From contig CAJMFH010000010.1 of the NCBI GenBank assembly GCA_905212635.1, positions 7,776 through 71,775 on the forward strand: a stretch of 64,000 nt of DNA. Reading direction: 5' to 3'. Under the pieces are notes generated by a model. It searched no databases, was not told where the DNA came from, and saw only the letters and a program-made list of their open reading frames with translations. Below are positions 53,791 to 61,779 of this stretch, in pieces; within the stretch, counting starts at the first letter, position 1; each line of letters opens with the position of its first letter. The stretch comes from an uncultured Lachnoclostridium sp. Lineage in GTDB: Bacteria > Bacillota > Clostridia > Lachnospirales > Lachnospiraceae. Made by a program: the position numbers and the translations under genes.

Positions 53791-53825
53791 AAAGAGCAAA
53801 TACGTTATGTGTTTGCTCTTTTTTT
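53791..53825 (+). terminator. Terminator of the tRNA-Leu gene
   Basis: AAAGAGCAAA pairs with TTTGCTCTTT and is followed by a run of T residues. Confidence 0.85.
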
Positions 53826-53886
53826 GTAGAACAAGCCGACAGGTGCCATCAGTGCATGGCGTTGAAAATGAAAGGAAGGGAACGAA

Positions 53887-54597
53887 ATGAAACTACGAAT
53901 ATTGGCAGCAGGATTGATTGTGGGAGTATTGATGACGGGAGGAGTGACACAGGCAGCGACAAAAGATGGACAAAAAGTGGTGGCAATTGATGCCGGACAC
54001 CAGCTGCGTGGCAACAGTTCATTGGAGCCAAATGGCCCGGGATCTTCCACCAAAAAGGCAAAAGTGACTTCCGGAACTTCGGGAAAGGCAAGCGGACTTG
54101 GAGAATACCAGTTGAACCTTCAGGTAGCGAAAAAGGTAAAGAAAGAACTGGTGGCAAGAGGATATAAAGTGGTTATGGTGCGTACAAAGCACAATGTCAA
54201 CATTTCCAATGTAGAGCGTGCGAAGGTGGCAAATGCCGCGAAGGCAGATGCCTTTATCCGCATTCACGCAAATTCCTCGGAGAGTTCTTCCGTAAGTGGC
54301 GCATTGTCGATCGCTCCGACAGCAAATAACAAATATATGTCGAAAAAGGTGCGCAAAGCCAGCCAGAAATTTTCCAAGAAAATGATACAAAAATATTGTG
54401 CGGCGACAGGCGCAAAAAACCGTGGAGTAATGTACACTGACACAATGACAGGCATCAACTGGTGCAAAGTCCCTGTTACGATCATTGAGATGGGATTTAT
54501 GAGCAACCGCGCCGAAGACCTGAAAATGGCATCGGCTTCTTACCAGAAAAAGATGGTAAAAGGAATTGCCGATGGCGTCGATGCTTTTCTAAAATAG
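53887..54597 (+). CDS. Secreted N-acetylmuramoyl-L-alanine amidase (Amidase_3)
   Basis: This 236-residue zinc amidase cuts between muramic acid and the stem peptide. The signal peptide (1-20) is followed directly by the catalytic domain: the first zinc His in VVAIDAGHQ, a Glu ligand in LGEYQLNLQVA, the third His in AFIRIHANSSES and the catalytic Glu near the end in VTIIEMGFMSN. There are no binding domains, so it is a minimal enzyme. It may be exported for cell separation or sporulation. ATG 53887 follows AAGGAAGGGAACG. Confidence 0.93.
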   Translation: MKLRILAAGLIVGVLMTGGVTQAATKDGQKVVAIDAGHQLRGNSSLEPNGPGSSTKKAKVTSGTSGKASGLGEYQLNLQVAKKVKKELVARGYKVVMVRTKHNVNISNVERAKVANAAKADAFIRIHANSSESSSVSGALSIAPTANNKYMSKKVRKASQKFSKKMIQKYCAATGAKNRGVMYTDTMTGINWCKVPVTIIEMGFMSNRAEDLKMASASYQKKMVKGIADGVDAFLK

Positions 54598-54650
54598 ACA
54601 AGGAAATATCTGGAAAAGGTGTAAAATTTGTGTAAATTGCACAAAAAAGA

Positions 54651-54678
54651 TTGACTTTTCGAAAAAACCTGTTAATAT
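54651..54678 (+). promoter_or_regulatory. Promoter of the second xylanase gene
   Basis: TTGACT (54651-54656) and TAATAT (54673-54678) with a 16-base spacer. The start is predicted near 54685. Confidence 0.6.
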
Positions 54679-54690
54679 CTAACTATGATG

Positions 54691-54715
54691 AGCGATTGCT
54701 TCGGCAGTCGCTTTT
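54691..54715 (+). terminator. UUCG hairpin with T-run at the 5' end of the xylanase leader
   Basis: AGCGATTGC and GCAGTCGCT pair around a TTCG tetraloop, followed by TTTT. It looks like an intrinsic terminator but sits only a few bases after the predicted start site, about 110 bases before the start codon. Confidence 0.55.
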
Positions 54716-54822
54716 CTAACCTGTATTCTGGGTGATTTGGAGAATTTTAGTACGTTTCATAGAAAGCACCGTATGATGTTGGGAGGAGTACTATTTTGGA
54801 GAGCCAAATTGGAGGAATACGT

Positions 54823-57800
54823 ATGGAGAAAACAAAGAAAAGTAAGGCAGCAAAATGGCTGGCAGCACTTTTGATCACAGCGATGATCGGAACATTATGT
54901 GCGCCGGCAGAGCACGGTATGGCAGCAAAGAAACCAAGATTATCTAAAAAATCGGTCACTCTGACGATTGGACAATCCCAAAAAATTAAAGTGAAAAATG
55001 TCACGAAAAAGACAAAGATCACATGGAAAAGTAAGAACAAGAAAATTGCGGCCGTCAGCAAAACGGGAAAAATAAAGGCCAAAAAGAAAGGAAAGACCTA
55101 TATTACAAGCCGTTTCCGTTATCGTGGCAAAAAGTATATTTTAAAATGTCGTGTAACGGTTCAAAAGAAAACGGTAATTGCGACGGAAGAACCGGAGGCA
55201 GAGGAGACGACAGCACCAAGTGCAAAACCGGATGTGAAACCAAGTGTGCAGCCGAGTGCGAAACCGAGTGGTAACCCAAGTGCAAAACCGCCGGTGCAGC
55301 CATCCGCGCAACCAAGCGGAGTCCCATCAGTCGAGCCAAGCACACAGCCGAGCGGCCAGCCGTCAATCGAGCCAAGTGCACAGCCGAGCGGCCAGCCGGT
55401 GGGACCGACAGTACAGCCAAGTACAGCGCCGAGCGGCGAACCGTCAGCAGCACCGTCTGCGGAACCAAGCAGCGAACCGACGAAAGTGCCGGGAACACCG
55501 ATTCCTGCCGAAGAGGGAAAAGCACTTTCGCTGGATTTTGAAGATGGGACAAACACATATGTGACCGGTCGACAGGGCCAAGAGACATTGACTGTGGAAA
55601 AAGGTGGTTATAATGACAACTACTGTCTGAAAGTTTCAAATCGACTGAAAAACTGGGCAGGCCCGCAGATTGACGTAACCCATAATGTAACGGATTACAC
55701 TACCTATACGATAGAAGCTTATGTCAAACATCAGGCAGGCGGCGACCGCATGATCAACTGCATGTGGCAGGCCGAGGATTTCGCCGGAAATGTTACATAT
55801 ACAACGATTCAGTCCTTGAAAGTACCTACCGGCAACTGGAAGAAGATTGAAGCGACCGTTGTAGCACCGGGAGATGTCAAACAGCTGCATATGTATTTTG
55901 AAATGCAGAATTATACGAGTGATTTTTATGTAGACAACATTTCAGTAACAGAAAAACATCTGGATCTCGATCAGGTGCTGGCAGCGGAAAGCCTGAGTGA
56001 AGCATACAGCGCACAGTTCCCGATGGGATGTGAAGTCTACAGTTACAATTTGAAAAATCAGGAAATCCTTCAATTCATCAAACATCACTACACCAGAGTA
56101 ACATTTGGAGATGAATTGAAGCCGGAAAGCCTTCTGAATCAGGAAAAATCCATCGCGTCCGAAGATGGTATGCCGGTCATCAATACCGACACCATTGATA
56201 AATGTCTGAGTCTTGCCCAGGCAAATAACCTGCAAGTGCGTTTCCATACATTGGTTTGGCATAATCAGACACCGGATTGGTATTTCTGCGAGGGATATCA
56301 GCCGGAATACGATGGAAATGGCACAGCAATGACCAATATTACCAATTTAGTGGACGAAGAAACGATGCTTCAGCGTATGCAGAGTTATATTACGCAGATT
56401 ATTAACTATGCGGAAACTAACTATCCGGGGGTGGTATATGCTTACGATGTTGTCAATGAGGTGATCAATGACAATGGACTCAAACTGCGTACCGGTACGC
56501 AGAGCCTCTATGGAGCAATTTTTGGTGAAGAGGACAATACTTACATTACGAAAGCATTTGAATATGCGAGAGCAGCGCAGACTGCCGCAGGTTCCAGCGC
56601 AAAACTGTTCTACAACGACTATGTCGGAATGGCTTCACCAAACCAGAGAAAAGCGGTTGTACAATATCTGGCAGATGCGAAAGCGGCCGGAACCATCGAT
56701 GGTCTGGGAATGCAGGCACATCAAACCAATTTGGGTGTGACCGACGGTGATAATATCAAAAATGCACTGGATCTGTTTAAACAAAATGGATACGAAGTGC
56801 AGATTACAGAATTGGATTTTGCAAGCAAAGACAATTCGGAATCCGGACAGGAAACACTGGCAACTGCATATTCGAAATTTATGAATATTGTACTTACACA
56901 GAAAAACAGTAACAATGTCAATATAACAGGTGTTACGTTCTGGAACTTGACAGACCTCGACACCTGGTTAAATACACAGAAGAACGATGGACCATATTAT
57001 CCATCCCTGTTTGATGAAAATTATCTGCCGAAGGCAGCATTTACGGCGTTGATCAATTTGGTAAAAGGAACGACGCCGACTGCGGCGCCAACGGCAACAC
57101 CTACCACGGTGCCAACAGCAACCCCGACTACAGTGCCAACGGTGACACCAAGTACGGAGCCAACGGCAGAGCCAAGTACAGAACCTACAGCGGAGCCAAC
57201 GGCAGTACCGACACCAGAGCCGGAGCCGGAAAAACCGGAGACTACGTTGACGTTGGATCTTTCACAAGGGAATATTCTGATTGAGGAAGACGGCTATACA
57301 ATTGGTGACGGCGAGAAACAGAGTTACACTGGGGCGTATACTATCAGCGGAAACAGCACATCGACGACGAATTCGATTGCGGTTTCCGGTGGAACACATA
57401 CGATCGTGCTTGACAATGTTATCATTACGACGACAGCGGGAAGCCCGATTGCACTTGCAAATGAAGCAAAGGTGAATTTGCAGCTGAGTGGAACGACGAA
57501 ACTTACTGCACCGGCGAAAAAAGCAGGAATTGAAGTGCCGGATAAATGTGAATTGTCCATCAGTGGAGATGGAAGCTTGTATTCGAACGGAGGAGCATCG
57601 GCAGCCGGAATCGGTGCGTCGGGAAGTGACAAGGAGGCAGATGCGGGAACACTCGGAAAAATTGTTATCTACAGTGGAACGATTGTTGCCAAATCGGAAT
57701 CGAATGCAGCAGGTATTGGCGATGGACAGTGCGGACGTGGTGGCGGAAAAATCATTGTTTATGGCGGTGATATTTATGCACAGGGTGGTAGAAATGGAGC

Positions 57801-58224
57801 CGGTATCGGTGGAGGCGGCTCTGAAGCCAAGACAGGTGTAACTACGCTTACCGTTGAAATTTATGGTGGTAATATTTCTGCTACAGGATCCAAGTATGCC
57901 TTAGGTGATGGTCAGAATCAACAGCATTGTGAAGTGGCAATCTACGGAGGCGCTGTCTATCCGGTCAGCAGTAAACCGATTGCCAGAGAGGAAGGATTCT
58001 TGACGAAAGATAGCTATACTGCCGTCAGTGTGGCGGTGAAGAGTTACAGTGGAATCCAAAAAGTGACAATAGATGGCGTTGATCAGCGTATTTCAAGTTT
58101 TGTAATAAAAGATGTAAATGGAAATGTAGCTCCTAACTGGAATTTGAACCTCTATGTGAGACAAGGGGTGGAACATACCATTATCATCACAGATGCGGAT
58201 GGTGTAGAACACATCGTGTCATAA
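54823..58224 (+). CDS. Large secreted GH10 xylanase with Lys-rich Ig, CBM22-like and C-terminal beta-helix modules
   Basis: This modular xylanase has about 1133 residues. ATG 54823 follows GGAGGA. The order is signal peptide, Lys-rich Ig-like module (about 35-118), a Pro/Ser linker of repeated PSAQPSGQPS-like units (125-225) and a CBM22/CBM4-9-like domain (232-375). The GH10 barrel (about 385-745) has RFHTLVWHNQTPDW, the acid/base Glu546 in YDVVNE and the nucleophile Glu663 in ITELDF. A Thr/Pro linker (750-806) and a Gly-rich beta-helix (about 806-1133) with NAAGIGDGQCGRGGGKI and NGAGIGGGGSEA resemble the Cthe_2159-type carbohydrate-binding domain. The last module is absent from the xylanase at 34273. 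Confidence 0.93.
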   Translation: MEKTKKSKAAKWLAALLITAMIGTLCAPAEHGMAAKKPRLSKKSVTLTIGQSQKIKVKNVTKKTKITWKSKNKKIAAVSKTGKIKAKKKGKTYITSRFRYRGKKYILKCRVTVQKKTVIATEEPEAEETTAPSAKPDVKPSVQPSAKPSGNPSAKPPVQPSAQPSGVPSVEPSTQPSGQPSIEPSAQPSGQPVGPTVQPSTAPSGEPSAAPSAEPSSEPTKVPGTPIPAEEGKALSLDFEDGTNTYVTGRQGQETLTVEKGGYNDNYCLKVSNRLKNWAGPQIDVTHNVTDYTTYTIEAYVKHQAGGDRMINCMWQAEDFAGNVTYTTIQSLKVPTGNWKKIEATVVAPGDVKQLHMYFEMQNYTSDFYVDNISVTEKHLDLDQVLAAESLSEAYSAQFPMGCEVYSYNLKNQEILQFIKHHYTRVTFGDELKPESLLNQEKSIASEDGMPVINTDTIDKCLSLAQANNLQVRFHTLVWHNQTPDWYFCEGYQPEYDGNGTAMTNITNLVDEETMLQRMQSYITQIINYAETNYPGVVYAYDVVNEVINDNGLKLRTGTQSLYGAIFGEEDNTYITKAFEYARAAQTAAGSSAKLFYNDYVGMASPNQRKAVVQYLADAKAAGTIDGLGMQAHQTNLGVTDGDNIKNALDLFKQNGYEVQITELDFASKDNSESGQETLATAYSKFMNIVLTQKNSNNVNITGVTFWNLTDLDTWLNTQKNDGPYYPSLFDENYLPKAAFTALINLVKGTTPTAAPTATPTTVPTATPTTVPTVTPSTEPTAEPSTEPTAEPTAVPTPEPEPEKPETTLTLDLSQGNILIEEDGYTIGDGEKQSYTGAYTISGNSTSTTNSIAVSGGTHTIVLDNVIITTTAGSPIALANEAKVNLQLSGTTKLTAPAKKAGIEVPDKCELSISGDGSLYSNGGASAAGIGASGSDKEADAGTLGKIVIYSGTIVAKSESNAAGIGDGQCGRGGGKIIVYGGDIYAQGGRNGAGIGGGGSEAKTGVTTLTVEIYGGNISATGSKYALGDGQNQQHCEVAIYGGAVYPVSSKPIAREEGFLTKDSYTAVSVAVKSYSGIQKVTIDGVDQRISSFVIKDVNGNVAPNWNLNLYVRQGVEHTIIITDADGVEHIVS

Positions 58225-58246
58225 AACATACCGAATAATCCCCAAG

Positions 58247-58282
58247 AGAGTTCCAAACGGCAACGTGCGGAACTCTTCTTTT
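58247..58282 (+). terminator. Terminator of the second xylanase gene
   Basis: AGAGTTCC (58247-58254) pairs with GGAACTCT (58269-58276), followed by TCTTTT. Confidence 0.78.
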
Positions 58283-58299
58283 CTGCCAAAAGAAAACCA

Positions 58300-58328
58300 T
58301 TGCTTGTCACAAAAAAGTGTGATACAAT
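58300..58328 (+). promoter_or_regulatory. Promoter of the SEC-C protein gene
   Basis: TTGCTT (58300-58305) and TACAAT (58323-58328) with a 17-base spacer, about 52 bases before the ATG. Confidence 0.55.
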
Positions 58329-58380
58329 GAAAAAAGGGAATACCTAATGAAAATTGCAAAATCGCAGGAGGAATTAAATT

Positions 58381-58887
58381 ATGTCATTGTTACAAGAATG
58401 GCGTGAGTACGCATATAGTGAAGAAATGCAGAATTCAAAAGAAGGAGAGCAGCTTTGGAACAACTACTTTCAGCTGGAAAAGGGCATTTATGAAAAGCTT
58501 TTGACCAATCCGACAGAAGTTGTGACCGGAACCGTAGAGGGACTGGCAGAGAAGTACGAAGTGCCGCTTTCTATGATGGTTGGTTTCCTGGATGGAATCA
58601 ATGATAGTTTGAAAGAGCCAAATCCGATTGATACGATGGAAAAAGATACCGAAGTCAAATTGGATATTGACTGCGAAAAATTGTATTATAATATGGTAGA
58701 CTGTAATGCCGAATGGCTGTACACATTGCCGCAGTGGGATTCAATCTTGAGTGCAGAACGCAGAAAAGAATTGTACCGCAATCAGAAAAATTCCGGTACG
58801 ATCCGCCGCGAATCACCAAAAATTGGAAGAAATGATCCATGCCCATGTGGAAGCGGTAAAAAGTATAAACAGTGTTGTGGACGATAA
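58381..58887 (+). CDS. SEC-C motif protein
   Basis: This 168-residue cytoplasmic protein ends in the SEC-C zinc motif GRNDPCPCGSGKKYKQCC, the same metal-binding tail that SecA carries. The N-terminal 140 residues are helical and acidic (an EEMQNSKEGEQLWNNYFQLEKG segment) and match no domain that I know. A zinc-dependent binding role at the ribosome or Sec machinery is possible but unproven. ATG 58381 follows AGGAGG. It lies 48 bases before the aldolase gene without a terminator, so the two may be one transcript. Confidence 0.87.
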   Translation: MSLLQEWREYAYSEEMQNSKEGEQLWNNYFQLEKGIYEKLLTNPTEVVTGTVEGLAEKYEVPLSMMVGFLDGINDSLKEPNPIDTMEKDTEVKLDIDCEKLYYNMVDCNAEWLYTLPQWDSILSAERRKELYRNQKNSGTIRRESPKIGRNDPCPCGSGKKYKQCCGR

Positions 58888-58934
58888 GTCTGTATAAACA
58901 GACCCAAAATAAAAAATGAAATGGAGGAAGAAAG

Positions 58935-59798
58935 ATGTTAGTTTCAGCAGAAGAAATGCTCAAAAAAGCAAAAGCAGGTAAATATGCAGTAGGTCAGTTC
59001 AACATCAACAACCTGGAGTGGACAAAATCCATTCTTCTCACAGCACAGGAGTGCAATTCACCGGTTATCCTTGGAGTATCCGAGGGAGCCGGAAAATATA
59101 TGTGTGGCTATAAGACGGTTGTAGGTATGGTAAATGGTATGCTCGAAGAGCTGAATATCACAGTTCCGGTTGCCCTTCACCTTGACCACGGCAGTTATGA
59201 AGGTGCAAAAGCTTGTATCGAAGCAGGATTTTCTTCAATCATGTTTGACGGATCTCATTATCCAATCGAAGAAAATGTAGCAAAGACCAAAGAATTGGTA
59301 GCAATCTGTAAAGAAAAAGGAATGTCGATCGAAGCAGAAGTTGGTTCCATCGGTGGAGAAGAAGATGGTGTTATCGGAGCCGGCGAATGTGCAGATCCAA
59401 AAGAATGTAAGATGATCGCTGATCTTGGCGTAACCATGCTGGCAGCAGGAATCGGAAATATTCACGGAAAATATCCGGAAAACTGGGCAGGACTCAGCTT
59501 TGAAACATTGGATGCCGTTCAGCAGCTGACAGGAGAAATGCCACTCGTGCTTCATGGAGGTACAGGTATTCCGGAAGACATGATCAAAAAAGCAATCAGC
59601 CTTGGCGTATCCAAGATTAATGTAAATACAGAGTGCCAGCTTTCTTTCGCAGAAGCAACACGTAAATACATTGAGGCAGGAAAAGATCTCGAAGGAAAAG
59701 GATTTGACCCTCGTAAACTTCTTGCTCCTGGAGCAGAGGCAATCAAAGCTACTGTAAAAGAAAAAATGGAATTATTTGGTTCTGTTGGAAAAGCTTGA
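58935..59798 (+). CDS. fba: Class II fructose-bisphosphate aldolase
   Basis: This 287-residue zinc enzyme splits fructose 1,6-bisphosphate in glycolysis. Class II marks are visible: AVGQFNINNLEW at the N-terminus, the zinc ligands in VALHLDHGSYE, GFSSIMFDGSHYPIEENV, EAEVGSIGGEEDG with a Glu ligand, and LVLHGGTGIPEDMI with another His. The phosphate-binding VSKINVNTEC closes the pattern. Length and motifs fit the gatY/fba-type family; activity on tagatose bisphosphate cannot be excluded. AGGAAGAAAG precedes ATG 58935. Confidence 0.94.
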   Translation: MLVSAEEMLKKAKAGKYAVGQFNINNLEWTKSILLTAQECNSPVILGVSEGAGKYMCGYKTVVGMVNGMLEELNITVPVALHLDHGSYEGAKACIEAGFSSIMFDGSHYPIEENVAKTKELVAICKEKGMSIEAEVGSIGGEEDGVIGAGECADPKECKMIADLGVTMLAAGIGNIHGKYPENWAGLSFETLDAVQQLTGEMPLVLHGGTGIPEDMIKKAISLGVSKINVNTECQLSFAEATRKYIEAGKDLEGKGFDPRKLLAPGAEAIKATVKEKMELFGSVGKA

Positions 59799-59831
59799 AT
59801 TGCATAACAATTCGAAAATCGCAGATACTAT

Positions 59832-59860
59832 CTCCTGTAACAAAACATTGTTGACAGGAG
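59832..59860 (+). promoter_or_regulatory. Hairpin that pairs the Shine-Dalgarno sequence of the Asn/Ser-rich gene
   Basis: CTCCTGTAACAA (59832-59843) pairs with TTGTTGACAGGAG (59848-59860) with one bulged G and the loop AACA. The 3' arm contains most of the AGGAGGG ribosome-binding site (59856-59862), eight bases before ATG 59870. No T-run follows, so it is not a normal terminator. Confidence 0.6.
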
Positions 59861-59869
59861 GGTTTAAAA

Positions 59870-60052
59870 ATGGCGAAAAACTTTTTAGACGATTACGATT
59901 CAAATCAAAACAGTACAAATAGTACAAACAGTTCAAAGAATAAGGCAAAAAACCGCGCACAGAATTCTTCCAGAAACAGTTCTAAGAATTCATCAAACGC
60001 GTCAAATGCGTCAAATTCTACGAACAGTTCCAATTGTCACCATGACAACTAA
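59870..60052 (+). CDS. Asn/Ser-rich 60-residue protein of unknown function
   Basis: The small protein opens with AKNFLDDYDSNQNSTN and continues as a low-complexity Asn/Ser/Thr/Lys/Ala mosaic with repeated NSSN and NASN units, ending in SNCHHDN. It has no signal peptide and no membrane segment and is likely disordered. The composition faintly recalls gamma-type small acid-soluble spore proteins, which are Gln/Asn-rich, but the repeat pattern differs. Its strong ribosome-binding site AGGAGGG argues that it is real. The terminal Cys-His-His might bind metal. It may be reached by readthrough from fba, and its translation may be held back by the hairpin in front. Confidence 0.7.
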   Translation: MAKNFLDDYDSNQNSTNSTNSSKNKAKNRAQNSSRNSSKNSSNASNASNSTNSSNCHHDN

Positions 60053-60088
60053 GCCGTTGTGCTGACTGTAAGAAATGAAAAACGAACG

Positions 60089-60122
60089 GGCCGTCACCAT
60101 TCCGGAGGCGGCCTTTCTTTTG
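60089..60122 (+). terminator. Terminator after the Asn/Ser-rich gene
   Basis: GGCCG (60089-60093) pairs with CGGCC (60109-60113) with a smaller inner helix, followed by TTTCTTTT. Confidence 0.7.
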
Positions 60123-60188
60123 CGGCGGACGCGGATGTCACATTTTGTCGAAAACCTGCATATAATAAAAGAAAAAGAACGTGATACT

Positions 60189-60527
60189 ATGAGTTTTTCG
60201 ATTATCTCGATCCGCCAGCTGGCTTCGTGGCAGGCAAGAGAAGGGACGATTCTCATTGATTTACGGGAACGCGAGGAGTATCAGGAAGAGCACATCAAGG
60301 GAGCGGTAAATATTCCGTATGAACGATGGGAACAGGAAAAAGAGGGATGGCGGCATCAGTTTACGTATTTGATCTTTTACTGTGACCGCGGGAACCAGAG
60401 CATGTACGCAGCCAGAGAAATGAATCGGCTGGGATATCATGCGGCAAGTATTGCCGGCGGCTTTGAAAGTTACCGGATATGGAAAAAGAAAGGAAAAAAA
60501 GAGTACGATGGGCAAAGAAATATTTGA
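60189..60527 (+). CDS. Single-domain rhodanese-like protein
   Basis: This 112-residue rhodanese fold has DLREREEYQEEHIKGAVNIPYERW, the usual first half, and the catalytic loop cysteine in FYCDRGNQSM, with AREMNRLGYHAASIAGGFESY at the end. Such proteins carry persulfide sulfur on the cysteine; the acceptor is unknown. I chose ATG 60189 because the rhodanese fold begins there, although its ribosome-binding site is weak. The in-frame upstream ATG at 60075 lies before the terminator hairpin. It overlaps the next gene by 20 bases. Confidence 0.85.
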   Translation: MSFSIISIRQLASWQAREGTILIDLREREEYQEEHIKGAVNIPYERWEQEKEGWRHQFTYLIFYCDRGNQSMYAAREMNRLGYHAASIAGGFESYRIWKKKGKKEYDGQRNI

Positions 60528-61677
60528 GTTAATTGCGCCTTGCCATTTTGGTATGGAAGCCGTATTAAAACGGGAGATCAACGACCTTGGATATGAGATC
60601 TCAAAAGTGGAAAATGGAAAAGTTACCTTTTTGGCGGATGCCGAAGGAATCTGCCGCGGAAATATTTTTCTCCGTACGACGGAACGGATTCTGCTCAAAG
60701 TGGCAGAATTTAAGGCAGAGACATTTGATGAATTATTTGAAGCCTGTAAGGCAATCCCATGGGAGCGTTATATTCCTGAAAATGGAAAATTCTGGGTAAC
60801 AAAAGCAACCTCCGTCAATAGTAAATTGTTCAGCCCATCCGACATACAGCGCATTGTCAAAAAAGCGATGGTGGAAAGCCTCAAGCGGACGTATCAGGTC
60901 AGCTGGTTTGCCGAAGATGGAGCCTCTTATCCGCTCCGCATTAACATTATGAAAGACATCGTGACCGTATCGCTTGATACGACAGGAGTGTCGCTACACA
61001 AACGAGGTTACCGCCGATACACCGCACCGGCGCCAGTGACGGAAACGCTGGCGGCGGCGATGCTTCTGCTTTCTCCGTGGAAGAAGGACCGCATTCTCGT
61101 TGATCCATTTTGCGGAAGCGGTACGATCCCGATTGAGGCAGCCATGATCGCATGCCAGATCGCACCGGGATTAAACCGTGAATTTTTGTCCGAAGAATGG
61201 GACAACCTGATCCCGAGAAAAGAATGGTACGGAGTCGTGGAAGAAGCCCAGGATATGGTCTGCGAGGATGCCGAAGTACAGATTCAGGGCTACGATATTG
61301 ACGACGAGGTGCTCAAAATGGCGCGTGCCAATGCAGCACTTGCCGGCGTGGAAGACAAGATTCATTTTCAGCGCCGCGATATCATCAATTTCAGTTCGCC
61401 GAAAAAGTACGGTTTTGTCGTTTCCAATCCGCCGTACGGCGAGCGTCTTTCTGACAAAAAACAGATGGAAATGCTGTACCGCAGCATCGGTCAGATCATC
61501 AAAGAAAATGATACGTGGTCATTTTTCCTTTTGAGCGGTTATGAGGAAGCGCAGAAAATGATTGGCAAAAAGGCAGACAAAAACCGCAAGATTTATAATG
61601 GTATGATGAAAACCTATCTTTACCAATATATGGGAATTAAGCCGCCGAGGCGACCGGCTAAGGATCAGCAAAAATAG
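60508..61677 (+). CDS. THUMP-domain rRNA (guanine-N2) methyltransferase, RlmL/YpsC family
   Basis: The 389-residue enzyme starts with a ferredoxin-like and THUMP RNA-binding region (about 1-160), followed by a UPF0020 methyltransferase domain with DPFCGSGTIPIEAAMIACQIAPGLNREF near 195-222 and the catalytic NPPYGERL motif near 310. This is the pattern of proteins that methylate 23S rRNA guanines (the RlmL N-terminal-type activity, m2G2445 in E. coli). ATG 60508 lies inside the end of the rhodanese gene behind AAAGGAAAA, so the two are translationally coupled. Confidence 0.92.
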   Translation: MGKEIFELIAPCHFGMEAVLKREINDLGYEISKVENGKVTFLADAEGICRGNIFLRTTERILLKVAEFKAETFDELFEACKAIPWERYIPENGKFWVTKATSVNSKLFSPSDIQRIVKKAMVESLKRTYQVSWFAEDGASYPLRINIMKDIVTVSLDTTGVSLHKRGYRRYTAPAPVTETLAAAMLLLSPWKKDRILVDPFCGSGTIPIEAAMIACQIAPGLNREFLSEEWDNLIPRKEWYGVVEEAQDMVCEDAEVQIQGYDIDDEVLKMARANAALAGVEDKIHFQRRDIINFSSPKKYGFVVSNPPYGERLSDKKQMEMLYRSIGQIIKENDTWSFFLLSGYEEAQKMIGKKADKNRKIYNGMMKTYLYQYMGIKPPRRPAKDQQK

Positions 61678-61697
61678 GAAAAATATCCCGAAAATGC

Positions 61698-61726
61698 TTG
61701 CGCTTTTTGCGGATAACATATATACT
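61698..61726 (+). promoter_or_regulatory. Promoter of the rdgB unit
   Basis: TTGCGC (61698-61703) and TATACT (61721-61726) with a 17-base spacer. The start falls near 61733, next to the palindrome. Confidence 0.6.
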
Positions 61727-61737
61727 AGTCGTATTAG

Positions 61738-61752
61738 GGTCAAAATTTGACC
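61738..61752. promoter_or_regulatory. Palindrome at the start of the rdgB transcript (possible operator)
   Basis: GGTCAAAATTTGACC is a perfect inverted repeat of 7-base arms around one A, flanked by TAG and TA (TAGGG…CCTA). It lies just after the predicted transcription start and 28 bases before the start codon. An operator is one reading; it is too weak for a terminator. Confidence 0.5.
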
Positions 61753-61779
61753 TAAATTTTTACACAGGGAATGAAACAA

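Noticed and set aside
58247..58282. Further copy of the GGCAAC element (GGCAACGTGC in the loop)
   Set aside because: There is no matching GTTGCC at the required distance; it is the loop of a normal terminator.
60075..60188. Longer N-terminus for the rhodanese protein
   Set aside because: The extension would start before the 60089-60122 terminator hairpin and adds nothing that looks like a rhodanese domain.
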